A DNA stretch of 64,000 nt from Cyprinodon diabolis (GCA_030533445.1 CM060069.1:2140756-2204755); one strand, 5' to 3'. Shown: positions 11,196 through 23,530, numbered from the stretch's first letter. Program-made: numbers and translations. Notes: a model not told the origin generated them from the sequence alone.

Positions 11196-12131
11196 ATGTT
11201 GCGATTATTCATATTAGTTTTGTCTTTAGCTCTCACTCAGGGCAAGGATTCTATTTGTAAAAGGGACGTCTATCTCTGCTATAACTCTACTAGAATAATC
11301 AGTTTGGTGACTATTCCTTTTCAAACATTCTCGCAAAGATTTAAACATGACCCGGGAAATTGGCGAGGTTATGATTTCTACCTATTTCCTGGCGTAGTTC
11401 AAACAACTCATAATGGTTGGGGAGACGTGTTTAGAACCACTGGACAGTGGAAAAGGGGATGGTATGGATGGACACCTTTAGCCAAAAAATGGATGAGTAG
11501 AATATCAGGGTTCACTGTTAACCATGTCTCCAAAGTTTTCACTATGACGATAAACTCCACAGCAGAACCCCTTGAGAAGGAAGGCTGTTCCTCCTCATTT
11601 ATATGTGCACGGTCTAGTGGAACGGATCCATGTTGGACATTGTATTTGTGCCCTGCAAATGTTACACAAAAAGAAAATGAGATACAAGGGAATCTTACTT
11701 CTCCCCAAGGTGAACAGATGAAAATTCAAAATATTAATGGTCCACTTAAAACAGATGAATTGTTTCAAGTCACCACTGGAATCTCTGGACAAACAAACAA
11801 CTGGCTCTTAATGGCAGAACAAGCAGCTAAAACAGTGTCCAATGATTGTCTTGTGTGTATGGGAGCCAGACCGCTGTTACGCGTGGTTCCTGCTACTATA
11901 ACTCCTCAATGTCTTCTAAACATCATGAATTATACAGTCCCAACTGATAATTGCACCTATTGGGATAAGATCTATCCCCTGACCACAGCTGAGAAGAAAA
12001 AAACAATCTTTTTGAAAAAAGTAGCTGTGGCAAATTTCACCTGTGTAAACAGGACCGGAGTGGGCCCGAAACTAGGCACACTAAATGAAACAAAATGTGC
12101 AAGCATTTTACTGGTATCCATCTTTTTTTAA
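11196..12131 (+). pseudogene. env: env, surface (SU) part, frameshifted at its end
   Basis: The ATG follows the pol remnant and opens with a hydrophobic signal peptide (about residues 1-16, ending ...ALTQG). The frame runs 311 codons. It has many Cys and N-linked glycosylation sequons (for example NST, NVT, NLT, NYT, NCT, NFT, NRT, NET). A CXXC motif, Cys-Leu-Val-Cys, is at 11847-11858; in gammaretroviruses this motif links SU to TM. The frame ends 12129-12131 because of a shift in the 47-bp overlap with the next frame (12085-12131). Together the two frames span about 1.88 kb, a normal Env length. Confidence 0.85.
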
Positions 12132-13077
12132 ACCTCAATCCCGCAGTGACATCTGGTGGTGGTGTGGAGATGACAAATTGTTTGACAGACTTCCATACAA
12201 CACCACTGGATTATGTGCTGCGGTCACCTTGATTTTACCTGTTTCTGTTACATCACTCACAACAGATGAATTGTTAACGACTGCAAACAGCATTTTCTCT
12301 CACACAGGGCATACTAGAAGGAGGAGGGCATCTGAAAATGCATGGAGTGGAGATGACCCTACTTATATTGACAGCATTGGTGTACCCAGAGGTGTTCCTG
12401 ATGAGTATAAACTAGCCAATCAAGTTTCTGCAGGATTTGAATCTTTCTTATGCTGGTGGTGTACTATAAATAAAAATGTAGACAGGATCAACTACATCCA
12501 CTATAACGTCCAGAGGCTGGGAAATAGAACAGAACAAGGCTTCTCCGCCGTCCATGAACAATTGTCAGCTACCTCTCTGATGGCTTTCCAGAACCGTATT
12601 GCTGTTGACATGTTGTTAGCTGAAAAAGGTGGTGTGTGCTCTATTTTTGGAGATCAGTGTTGCACCTTTATTCCCAACAACACCGCTGCTGATGGCAGCC
12701 TCACAAAGGCCCTTGAAGGCCTTCGCTCTCTTAACAGCAAAATGAAAGACCATTCTGGAGTTGACACAAAATTGTGGGACGGATTTGGAGACATTTTTGG
12801 TAAATACAAACAATTGGTGCTTTCTATCTTAATGTCTATAGCTGTATTTGCCGCCATCCTGACCTTATGTGGATGTTGTTGTATTCCATGTATTAGAGCG
12901 CTGCTAAATAGACTAATTACCACAGCAATACAACCCATGAAAGCAGAAATGTATGCCCTTATGCCCACTGAAAAATACCCATTGGATGATGAAGACAGCA
13001 AAGAGGTTGAAATCTCTTTACATTTTCCTGACTTATATCCTAATTCCAATGACAATAACAATAACCCATCAGTTTAA
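12085..13077 (+). pseudogene. env: env, SU C-terminus and transmembrane (TM) subunit
   Basis: This continues Env one frame away from the SU part. A furin-type RRRR cleavage site lies at 12316-12327. TM then shows the region that precedes CX6CC in gamma-type envelopes, with CX6CC itself at 12637-12663. A heptad-like stretch and a membrane anchor (about 12811-12890, rich in L/I/V then C) follow. A cytoplasmic tail of about 60 residues ends at 13077. No other break is visible downstream of the frameshift. Its first Met is only where the frame happens to open, not a real start. Confidence 0.85.
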
Positions 13078-13182
13078 AGTACCTCTGAGTGTACCCTTAT
13101 TAGCTAAAAATGATTTCATAGTTGAAAATCTGAAAAGAAGTAACTACTGAATGATAAAATAAATAGCTTAAAGTGAATAAAC

Positions 13183-13192
13183 AGGAGGGAAA
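13183..13192 (+). promoter_or_regulatory. Polypurine tract
   Basis: aggagggaaa directly abuts the TG of the 3' LTR, as expected for the plus-strand primer. Confidence 0.8.
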
Positions 13193-13703
13193 TGTTGGAT
13201 TAATTGTACAAGTTATTCTACTTTAATCATATTCCTTTAATCATATTATACTTATACATTTATACTTACACATTCTGTTATCCCTGTATTTTTGTATTAC
13301 ACAGAGTGTTGAAATGTTTTACTTGCTTGCTGTGTACTAATGTTTTGCTAAGTCTGTGCAGAAGAATGCTGAAGGTCACAAGCTGGAGAAAACAGGGAGC
13401 TGTACACACTAGCACCGGATAAGGAGTGGAAGCTCTCCTTATCTTATGATGTTGTATGAAGTTATACAGAAATTCTGGTTCCGACTGGGTTCACCCCCCC
13501 CTCCCTTTTAGCAGTCGGAACCACATTGTAGCCAGGGTGTTCCTTAATAAAAAGCTTGGAGAGCAGAGACTGCTTCAGAGTGGGTTGGAGATTGTAACTG
13601 AATGCAGTTTCTGATCCCCTCTCCTTGCAAGTAAATTATACTCAATTCTCTGTCTCTTTCTTTTGTGCAGGTTGAATAAGGTGTTTGGTGTTTCAACCTA
13701 ACA
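13193..13703 (+). repeat. ERV 3' LTR
   Basis: 511 bp, differing from the 5' LTR at five positions by eye. AATAAA is at 13546-13551. It is followed at once by the gctgg target-site copy. Confidence 0.93.
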
Positions 13704-16289
13704 GCTGGACTTCTCTGAGTCTGATCATGATGTCAGACTAGCAGCTTAATGGACAAAACGTAAAAAGCATTAAATTGTCTCAGAAAAGTCATTAAAAAGA
13801 AATTCAAAGATGTAGTTTAACATTCTTTAGTGATTTAAGAACAAAAATAAGTACTTTTACTACCATAATTACTTTATGTATGGGGACCTAGATGAATATC
13901 TGCTTGCAAATGTTTAATTGAGCTGATGGTACGGATCCGATCTGACAATACATTCCTGTTTCACAAAGAGTTAGAAGACTGTTTCTGCCTACGTGACCAA
14001 AGCTTCTTTAAGGTGTTCCTGTTCTGTTAACAGGGAGGGATGGAGAACTGGATCAAATGAACGGCGTCAGAGACAATGGAGGCTGTTGCATCACAGCAGA
14101 GATGTTCTGTGGTTTTAAATGATCCACGGAGAAGTGAAAGGAGCAGAGAGAGCAGTGGAGGAACTCTGACCATCAAACGGGTGTTCCAAACCTCAGCCCG
14201 AACCTGTGCCTGAGCGCCGCCCCCTGACCCGGCCCCGTACCCCGAACATGATTGCCTTTGTTCTGCCAAGAATATTCAAATGGGGCCCCATAAAAGCGGG
14301 GAGCGCGGGTCGTAACGCGGTGATTCTTCCACCCTGCTGCAGAAGCCGCGGCGAGAGCAAGGTCAAGGCACGGCGGTTAACAAAGCCCTGCATGGCTACA
14401 ATGATCCACACTGCACACTCACTGCAATTTAGCTTGAGTAATAGATGGGGGTCACACTGGGTCACTTTCAATTTCCACATCCCGGGGAGAAAAATGAAAA
14501 CAACTCATTTGCACATATCTGAATAATTCAGTCAGTGAAAGAGAGCAGAGATGAAAATATGGGCCTGAAGAGCGGGAGAAGAAAGAGCAGACACTGTTGC
14601 ATGTCCTGTGGTAATGACAGCCAGCTTCTTAGTCGTCTTGCATAAAGGCTAATGATGAATCTGACAGAGGATATGAATCCAGATGTAAGAATAAAGCGAA
14701 TCCTCACTCGGGAGGCTGCGCTGCCGCTGCTGAGCTTTTAAACTTATCATAAATGTATTAAGATTGCAGCGGCCCATGAAACAGCTGTAGACAATTAATC
14801 TTGTGCAAATCTTATCCGAGGAATTGGTTTCTGCGGAGCAACATCTGCTCCGAGAGGCGATTATTCATGGGCATCGCGCAGCCGGCGAGCTTGTATGCAT
14901 GGGGCACAATCACTGCCAATGAAGTAAAAATTTATAGTTTTCCCTGTTCGGTAAAAATAACATTCAGCAGCATTAAAACATCATCCATCAACATTGTCCT
15001 GGGGCCCAGGGCCATCCCTGGCAGACAAATTAAAAAGTATTCATTTTGCAAAGAAGCTGCGCAGCGTGCTGCTCCACTGGACTCATTCCTTTTTTTCCCC
15101 TCTGAATCACATCTATGGGGGGAATTGAAGCTGCTGCTGCTTTTTGCTCTGCTTGAACAGCGAGGAGGAAGAGGAGAGATGAACCTGGTCCCCTGGAGAC
15201 GGCGATCAGGAGGTACGGCCTGTGATGGATGGCAGTCAGTGTGGACTTGGCAAATATGAACCTGGGTTAAAATAAAGTTTGTCATTTTCTTACAAAGTTC
15301 CAGCTGCAATAAGCGCCTTTCACCACGTGTTTCACTGGTTTTTCACTCAATTCCTGAAATGTTTCATTACACACAAAAAAATAAAGTAAATATACATTTA
15401 TTTGGTAAAATAGTTGTATTTTCTCCTGATTTGTGAAGGTAAGACAATTTGCAAATAAGAAAATGTATATTTAAAAAAGGAAACACAAGCTCCATGATCC
15501 CATTTCCTTAAGTAGCTAAAAACAAAAGAAATACATTTCTATGAAGCATTTCCTCCCTTTAATATCTGATTCTTTAGCAGTTTGGTTATATTAACAGAGT
15601 CGTCCGATGTTTTATTCTATGACTCCACTGATTCATTTCTATCATCAGAAGAACAATTTTTTTTTTTTTTTTTTAAATACAAACAGAAAAACACGTGACG
15701 CATTAAAACTACAGGTGAGTCAGTGAAGGTGTTCTGTGTTTACTGATGATGTCGGCCTGTTTTTAAGGAGAGATGTTCCTGCCTAAATCACAAACATCTA
15801 ACTGGTCTTTCTCATTAGAAAAAATGTGGATGTTAAAGAAACAACTCTTTTTAATCTAAAGCTTTTCGAGCAGACACTTTTAAAGATACTCAGACATTTC
15901 TCAATATGTGTACTTGTGCATCCTCGTGAAACGTCATCAGCCTTTAGCACTATTCCAATTAACAAGAACAGCAGACTGAGAACGGAGAAAGTCCCCGGAT
16001 GTTGTTCTGGCCCCTCCCTCTTTACCTAGCATGCATCAGAGCAGACTTGTCTGTTCTCCAGACTGACAGCTGTCCCAGCATGCACTGCGGCAGCAGCAGC
16101 TTCCAAGTTATCGCTCACAGAGCTCAGAGTATTAGGTTAAAAGTTATTTTCTATTTCTGTTTTTTCAGTAAAAGTACATTTTAAGATCATTTTAGGTGAG
16201 AATATTATACTTTAAGCTTCACTATATGGAACATTTACTGATTTAATGCGTAAAAAAAGGGGACCATAGCAACCAATGGAGCTCTGAGG
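13704..16289. other. Non-coding DNA with conserved-element-like blocks
   Basis: No exon with credible splice sites or protein similarity is seen. Blocks near 14240-14560 and 14700-15010 are free of repeats. They are rich in homeobox/POU-like words (attcaaat, ttaat, attattca), the look of vertebrate conserved non-coding elements. A poly-T run is at 15656-15675. In humans the far side of GPAT3 is a gene desert leading to NKX6-1, so regulatory DNA here is plausible but unproven. Confidence 0.35.
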
Positions 16290-16718
16290 CTAACCAGGGT
16301 TAACCAGGGCTAACTTTAGCCCGTCCTCCAAAACCAGGGCTGACGTTAGCCCATTCGCTAAAGCCAGGACTAACGTTAGCCCGTCCGCTGCAGCCAGGGC
16401 TAACGTTAGCCCGTCCGCCGCAGCCAGGACTAACGTTAGCCCGTCCGCCGCAGCCAGGGCTAACGTTAGCCCGTCCGCTGCAGCCAGGGCTAATGTTAGC
16501 CCGTCCGCCGCAGCCAGGACTAACGTTAGCCCGTCCGCTGCAGCCAGGGCTAATGTTAGCCCGTCCGCTGCAGCCAGGGCTAATGTTAGCCCATTCGCTG
16601 TAGCCAGCGCTAACGTTAGCCTGTCCGCTGCAGCCAGCGCTAACGTTAGCCCGTTCGCTAAAGCCAGGACTAACGTTAGCCCGTCCACTGTAGCCAGGGC
16701 TAACTTAGCCCGTCTGCA
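16290..16718. repeat. 30-bp minisatellite carrying a 12-bp palindrome
   Basis: About 14 units of 30 bp of the form ccagggctaacgttagcc plus cgtccgctgcag. Most units contain GCTAACGTTAGC, a perfect 12-bp palindrome. The minus strand stays open with the period LTLALAAADG because 30 is divisible by 3; this is not a gene. Confidence 0.9.
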
Positions 16719-17603
16719 GCCCTGTGACGTCACTAACCAGTAGGTGGCAGTAGTGTTCTTTGACAAACATGGATGCCTCCAGTAAAGCACATTCACATGA
16801 AAATTACTCTGAATTAAAAACACTGATCATTTATTGAACAGGATGGAATCATTTCAGATTTAAAGTATTTTCAGAAGTTTGAGTTCTGAATATGAGCGGA
16901 CTTTTCCTTTAGGGAAATGTCAGCAGTGACAGACGCCGCAGTGTTGGGCTGAATGGAGGCTGATCTTTTTCCTCTCCTTCCTCCGTCTGCTGGAATAACA
17001 GATGGCGGCACCATTTACCAGCTGGAGCCGGGCCAGGCTCTGCTTTAATACAGCTCCGGCTGCCTGTCGCTCTCTGGGGTCTGTCAATAATTAAAAGCTG
17101 AATTCAGCCAATAAACTGTTATGACTGATCCTGTTAATTTAGCTGGAAAATGATCCACGTGGTCTAAAACATGCGGAGAAATTAAAGGCTGCCAGATCGC
17201 CCTGCTCATCAGGAGAGCCAAAAGAAAAACAGATTTTAGAGTTCAGAACAAGAAAAATACAAACAGAAGTGAAATAATTAACAGTAATGAACAATTAGAC
17301 GAAGAACAGAGAGCAAAACCAAACACCTCTGGTATCCATCCTTGATTTGGAAATGTTAAGATCAGTTTAGATACAGTAGTAGCCATTCAAATTTCCCCAC
17401 TTTCTTTGGCTGGTCCTTGGATGATCTTTGGCTGGTGCTTCTTGAAATAATGACATAACTATCTTGTTATCACGGGTAAACCATTAACTGTTTTCTTGAG
17501 ATAACAAGATAACAATTTCTTTAGATAATAAGATGATTAACCAGTATGACTAATGAGTGGCTCAGGTTATCCTGAGCTATCTCTATAGTTCTGCTGCTAT
17601 AGG
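16719..17603. other. Non-coding DNA, nothing assigned
   Basis: No exon, tandem repeat or transposon terminus was recognised. Confidence 0.35.
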
Positions 17604-18298
17604 CTTAGACTGCTGGAGGACATAGGGACCCCTTTTTCATCATTCTGCTTCATTCTATCTCTATTCTCCCACTCTGCAGAATCTGTTAGTTCAATCTCTA
17701 ACGTTCTGCTCTCTCTGCTTTTTCTCATAGTAGCTTCATCTGGTCTGTTCCTGTTTGGCTGTGACTCCATCCTGGAGAGAAATATCAGCTGTGCTGCTGC
17801 CATCAACACCTTTGTTTCTAGATGTTGGAGCTTGGCCTGTTTTCCAGTGTAGTCCTGTTTCTCTGACTGTGACTAACTGGATGTGCTCTCTTCATCCTCT
17901 GACATGGGAGCTGGCTCGGAGCTCGTCTGCCTGGCTGTGTGTTTCCTGGACGGGGCCGCCTGTGGAGCTGGTTGACAGTTGCCTTTTGTATCTATGCTTC
18001 TTTTTCTATGTCTGCTTCTGTCTCCTTGAACCCCAGTGGGCCTCAGCAGATGGCCGCTCACACTGCGCCTGGTTCTGCTGGAGGTTTCTTCCTGTTCAAA
18101 GGGAGTTTTTCCTCTCCACTGTCGCTACAAGCATGCTTAGTGTGAGGGATTGCTGAAGAGTCAATGAGTCGATGCAATCAGCTGGTTTTCTTAGATAGAA
18201 AACTTTGAATCAATCTGACTGGATGATCTGGTGAACTGTAGAGAGACCTGAGATGACATGATGTGAATTGGAGCTATAGAAATAAACTGAATAGAATG
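17604..18298 (+). repeat. Dispersed fish repeat, long copy A
   Basis: An abundant family in this window, carrying tggttctgctggaggtttc, gggagtttttcctctccact and a tail of gctatagaaataaactgaat. It has no transposase or RT frame. It matches the copy at 37432-38066 with two differences by eye over about 490 bp. Other pieces lie at 4271, 33369, 35318, 36771, 45789 and 57056. The tail suggests a retroposon; the family name is uncertain. Confidence 0.8.
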
Positions 18299-20020
18299 AG
18301 GCTGGCGAACAGTCCTTTCCTTTTTCTTTTCACTTATTCTCAGACCATGGTGGATGATTGGATTCCTTTAAATACAGTAGAAACAAATCTGACTGTTTTT
18401 TAATAAAAAACTTTAATCTAGACTAATTTTGGGGGTTAATGCATCTTATACAGTTAAAGGCGTAACACCTGGGCTGTTCAGAGAACACCTGGAGGCAAAG
18501 GGAAGCAAATCATCAAACCAACAATGTCGTCTTGTTTCCTGAAAGTTAAAAACAGGATTATTTAGAAATTACACACAGGCTGATGTGGCTTATAAATCAT
18601 CTCCCACTGTTGTCGTATTGAAGGATATAATCGGTTTTAACACACCAATCATCTTGTTATGACGAGAAAACGGCTTTTCCCAAGAAACATATTTTTGCAT
18701 AAACTGTTCAAAATATCTCCTGCACAAAGCAGCAGTTATGATGGAGATGGAGCAGGACCTGACGGCCATGCTGGCCTGCAGGGACGAAGGGGTGAGGAGG
18801 AGGAGGAGGAGGAGGCCGTGTTTAAAGCTCAACATGTATTGTTGGATGTGACACGCTCAATTTATCATTAGTTGTGAGGGGAGAACGGATGAGTACACTT
18901 TCAATTTAGTTCCGCCGCTTTCTTCATTCATCACGCCGCTCATCATCCATCATTGGTGCAGTTTCCCTCCACACCAAACACTCTCTCATCAGTTTAATGC
19001 AATTAATCTTAATGCTGAGATAATTCCATATTAATGAAGCAGGACTTTGATTTGATTGTTGCTTTGATGAAGTCGTGTCTGCAGCAGCAGCAGCTTCGGC
19101 AGCAGCGTCGCCCACTGAGCGTGAAAGTGAAGGAGGTTTCTCTATGTTTCCTTTGTGTCGTTTCTCTGCTGAGGTTTATGTATATTTCCTGGAGAGCCGG
19201 CGCCTTCTGTCTTCATACAACGAGCCCTGAGAAATTGGAAAAGTTGCAGCAATAGATAGGAGGTGACCTGGAAACAAAAGCAATCAAGACTGCGAGAGGG
19301 AGGGTTTTGGTGGTGGGGGGGGGGTCTTGTGTGCGGCAGCCATCAGGCTTAAATTCAGCCCTCCTGTCAATAAAAGAAGAAATAGCTTCTGAGGCACGGG
19401 GCTGAGGGCAAAGAGGAGTCTGCAATTTCACACCTTCATGTACCGAGCCGCAGGACATTTTTCATCTGCCTTCACTTTCTCATTCACTAACAGCCAGCCA
19501 ACAGTTTGGAGATGATTCCTCTGATAACAAACTGGAGGAGGATTGGAGGAGGTCAGCAGAGCCCCTCCGCCGTCCAATCAGCGCATAATTATGCTTCAAG
19601 AGGAGAAAACGGGAATTTAACCACAAATCAATCAGGATTCCTCTTCAAGAACTTTTGATTCGATTGAAGGTTGTTGGCTGCAGGCTTCCCTGCCTGGGCT
19701 GACCTGGCATCCGTAAAACTGGTTTCCTTCAATTCTGCCAGCGTACCAATTATTTTACTCTCTAAAATACGATCTTTAGATAAAGTGCTCTTTTAATAAA
19801 ACTACATTTTTTCTGTTCAAACACACAGTTTAAAATCAACACGCCTGTTTCTGTAAGGCCAATCCAGATGGATGCTCCCACTACGACCGCCTATTACCGC
19901 CAAATAAAGACAAAAAAAAAATTTAATTTACTCTTTTGAGTTCAAAGTGGTAAATTTATGAAGAAAAATGCACAAATGTATGAGATTAAAACAGACAAAT
20001 ATAAGAGAAAATGTAGCAAA
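18299..20020. other. Non-coding DNA with conserved-element-like blocks
   Basis: Repeat-poor stretches at about 18900-19130 (gcaattaatcttaatgctga, ccatattaatgaagcagg) and 19540-19740 (cgcataattatgcttcaaga) look like conserved enhancers. A GA-rich run lies near 18797-18815. No coding exon is seen. Confidence 0.35.
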
Positions 20021-20767
20021 TTAAAGGTGTAGAGGAAGATCTTTTTTTTTTTGGGTGGATCATCTCAATCAGTGGTCCTCCTAACTGTCAATCATTGTGG
20101 GGATATCACTGTCCTACATCCTCGTCCCATTAGCTATCTTTTTCTGCGCACTTTCAGGCGTATTTTTGTGTTTAGCTATGCTTTCAGACAGTCATTGAAG
20201 CTCACCTTTCTCACCGTGGTTCTTTGAAAATGGCCGAGGGTCGGAAGAGAAAAAGTGTCTAAGAAGTGAAGAAAAGACAGGCCTCAGAAGAGGCAGACGT
20301 ATCCCAAAATGCTTTGAACTGAGAGATCTCCTCGCAAAGCATTATGGGGTTTGCTGTCACAGCGGCCCGCTGTCGCCATAGGCTGTCGCTACCCAACAGC
20401 GGCATCTAATAACAAAGATGGCGCAGGCACGGCGCAGAGGAGGAGGAGTTACGTGACCAAAGGAGAAAAAAGCAGTGATTCTCTGTCTGAAGGGTTCACT
20501 ATAAAGTTCACTATCTAGTTCCCGATCTATATAGGGACGGAGGGATTTAGGGGTTAGGGACGGACGGACAGAATAAAGGGTGTTTTGCATATGAAAACAG
20601 CCACGTTTAAACAGAGCGTGCATCAGGAGAAATGGGCTGATGAACGCTCTTGCATGAGTTTGATAGGCGTTTCCTCTCAGGTACAGGGTTCTGCATGTGC
20701 ATTTTGTTTTAAATTGGAGAGGGCGGGTCTTTTCAAAAAACGTGAAAAACCTCCACAATACCTTTAA
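20021..20767. mobile_element. TTAA-flanked non-autonomous DNA transposon
   Basis: TTAA is at 20021-20024 and 20764-20767. The ends inside are AGGTGTAGAGG and the complement AGGTATTGTGG, 8 of 11 alike. TTAA target sites are used by piggyBac and Kolobok elements. There is no transposase. Open frames inside have no known domain. Confidence 0.5.
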
Positions 20768-22440
20768 TAAGAAGAAACACGCAAATTTAGGTGAAAATAG
20801 CAGCAGATATGCAAGATTTAAACATGCGGAACAATGCGAGATTTAAATACACTTTAAAGTATGCTACATAAAGCACAGGCTAATGCATCATTATTTCAGG
20901 GCTTCAGCGAAGGAAAGAGATGCTACAATGGCCTCATGGACGTTTAAAAAAAATGAATAATACAATAAATGTATTATCTCGTAAAGTTTTGTTATTGACA
21001 GCCATCCTAGATTTAGTCTTAGTCTTCAGGACGAACACTATTATTAGTCTTAGTCGCATTTCAGTCATAACTATATCAACATTCGTCGTACATTTTTGGA
21101 TTTTTTATTCTAAATTTGCATGTTTAGAATCTGGTAAATGTTTTTTTCTTTTCTCGTAAATTTCCCTGTCTAGTCTCGCATATTTTGATAGTTGTTTCCT
21201 TCTAAATTTGCATTTTTACAATCTTGTAAATTTGAGTGTTTATAAATTCCAATTTTTTTTCTGTCTTTGAATGGCCCTAATATGCCCTCCTCCTCCCAAA
21301 CATCATCTGATACCATGGAAGAAAAAATAAAACTACAGAGCGGCGCGAGAACAATTGCTGCTGCGGTAAAAACGCGTCTGCTTCTAATATCCTTCTAAAA
21401 GCTGATTATGTACGATGGGAGGCCCTCTAGTGGCACAAACTCCAAACTGCAACCGACGGCGCCCATCCAAAGCCGGTGTTTGTTGGTTAATAAACGATCA
21501 AGTGGATGAAGTGACTGGGATTAAAATCCACATTTGATCCAGAGGAGCTGCAGATCCCAGCTCTGCTATCGATCCCTGCATGCCGGCTGCAGCAGCGCAT
21601 TCATTACAGGATAGATGGCAGAACAATGTCTTTACAGGCATTAGGATCCAGCTAATGGCGAGCCTCAGAGAGAGCCTCAGTCATTGACTCCGTGAGCGCT
21701 CAGTTCCCAGCACAGCAGCGTTTAAAATGATGTCCTCTGCAAACTACACTCACTTGGATTCAATTTGGAAATGTATTCATATTTACTTAGCGTACCTGCA
21801 TTGCATTTGTATGGATCGGCGGCGGGAAGAGTAAAAGTGAGCCAAATCGAGTTAACATATTGGGACATAGGGTACGGTTGTATGGAGTCCACCGTGGGGT
21901 CACTCCAATGCCTTTTATGATGTCCCCCTGAAATCTATCTGAATCACATTAAATTGGACATAAAGATGTGCAGACACATACATCACAGTAAATGGTGTGG
22001 CGCTGCATCGCTCGCCAACAATCCCACCTCAACAATCGGGTTAGAGAACCAGCTTTAGATCCTATTAATAATTCACAATCTTGTTAGGAGAGAACAAACA
22101 TTTCTGTTCCAGCAATTTGAGTGGTGGGATTGTTATTCTAGGCAGGAGGAGGAGGAGAGGCTGCGGGACGTAAGCCGGCCTGTGTGTGGAAGAATAACTC
22201 CGTGCTATTTCACACTCTCTGCTTTCTTTATTAAAGCGCCGTCACAGTAAACATGTCGCCGCAGACTCTGATCCGCGTCTCATCCACCATCTCCTTCCCA
22301 CAAGGACACCGAGGCTTCAGCCGCAAACAGGCCTTTGCTCCATCCTCGCCTAGAATCCTTTCCTTCACAAGGAATTCAGCTTTAAGGTTTGATGGATGAG
22401 AACGTAAGAAATCCACTGCAAACAAATCCAAATCATGTGT
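20768..22440. other. Non-coding DNA with conserved-element-like blocks
   Basis: Blocks at about 21530-21700 and 21740-22100 are repeat-free with mixed AT/GC composition. They resemble conserved non-coding elements. No exon found. Confidence 0.3.
21422..21434 (-). promoter_or_regulatory. Candidate CTCF core
   Basis: Minus strand reads CCACTAGAGGGCC, matching the CCASYAGRKGGC core of the vertebrate CTCF motif. The flanks match less well. Prediction from sequence only. Confidence 0.25.
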
Positions 22441-22444
22441 TCCC

Positions 22445-22708
22445 CAAATAAGTGCATTTTGTCTTGAATTGAGGAGGTAAGTGAGACACTTTGCCAATGG
22501 AACAAGACAATTTACGTTAAAAATAAGAAAAGAAATATTGCCTTATTTCAAGGGAATATTATCCAATTATCTTGTTTTAAGAGTAAAAATACTCATTCCT
22601 TTGGCAAATTTATTTATTTACCTACTAAGATTAAATGTAAATATGATTATTTTAGGAAAGTTTGACTCATTTTAAGATCGTTTTTTTTTTTTTTTTTTTT
22701 TTGCTGTC
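22445..22708 (-). mobile_element. Foldback MITE, degraded copy
   Basis: This copy has the tgccaatgg...ccattggca arms and Ktaaaataag-type AT-rich arms of the family at 23247-23530, reversed. A T run (22681-22702) sits at its right end. Confidence 0.5.
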
Positions 22709-22747
22709 AAGACACTGCAGAGCAGATGAAATAAAGAGTTGAGGGCA

Positions 22748-22955
22748 CTGCAAAAAATTGTAATCTAAATAAGTGCATTTTTTCTTAAATTGAGGAGGGA
22801 AGTAAGAACTTTGCCAATGGAACAAGACAATTTACATTTCAAATAACAAAAAAACTATTGCATTTTAAATAAAAAGGAGTAAAAATACCAATTCCATTGG
22901 TCAATCATCTTATTTGTCTGCTCAGATTAAAGGGAAATACACTTATGTTTACGCT
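22748..22955 (-). mobile_element. Foldback MITE, truncated copy
   Basis: Starts cactgcaaaaaa and carries tttgccaatggaacaagac and attccattgg. The far terminus is not clear. Confidence 0.5.
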
Positions 22956-23246
22956 TTGGAACAAACTGTTCTTACAAATAAAAATCTTTCAAAATCTTAA
23001 GTGTATTTCCATGTTAGTGCAAAGATAGAGATTAGGTTCATATTTTGTCCCAAATCTGAACAGGAAATAAGAGGATCTGTCAGTGGAATGAGAGTTTTTA
23101 ACATTAATATAAGATTATTACATATTGTGCACTTAAGATAATAGAGTTGTTGCTTTTTTTCATATTTTAACTGTAAATCTTAGTTCATCTGCATATTGTC
23201 ACATATACCCGCTCAAATCAGGACACCAGTGTAGCATTGCTACCTA

Positions 23247-23530
23247 CACTGCAAAAATCATCTAGAAATAAGTCAATATTTATTAAATTAAGAGTATTTA
23301 GCCTTAATCTGAGCAGGTAAATAAGATGATCCGCCAATGGAAGGAATATTTTTATTCTTAAAATAAGGTAATTAGATAATAAGCACTTGTAATAAGACAA
23401 AGCAATTGTATTTTCTTATTCTAAATGTATATCGTCTTGTTCCATTGGCAAAGAGAATCACTTAACTCCGCTAGGAAGAATTCACTTATTTTAAGAAAAA
23501 TATCTTATTTGTTTTTCATTTTTTTGCAGT
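23247..23530 (+). mobile_element. Foldback MITE, complete copy
   Basis: Ends are cactgcaaaaa and tttttgcagt. The left half (gccaatgg, cttaaaataag) is an inverted match of the right half (ccattggc, cttattttaag), so the whole element can fold into one hairpin. No coding sequence. The superfamily is not certain. Confidence 0.7.

Larger units (their letters stand above)
6110..13708 (+). mobile_element. Endogenous retrovirus (class I, gamma/epsilon-like Env), full length but coding-defective
   Basis: The provirus runs 6115-13703. It has identical-length LTRs (511 bp), TG...CA ends, a primer site, a polypurine tract, and gctgg at 6110-6114 and 13704-13708 as a 5-bp target duplication. By eye the LTRs differ at five positions, about 1%, so the insertion is recent. 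The interior runs: partial gag, protease scrap, a second gag piece, hAT fragment, protease, AT-rich insert, integrase fragment, env. Reverse transcriptase and RNase H are absent. The Env has a CX6CC transmembrane motif and a CXXC in SU, as in gammaretrovirus-type envelopes. It lies far from the exons of the four genes. Confidence 0.93.

Noticed and set aside
16290..16823. Minus-strand frame of 177 codons with an Ala/Leu repeat
   Set aside because: It follows the 30-bp minisatellite exactly and has no conserved flank.
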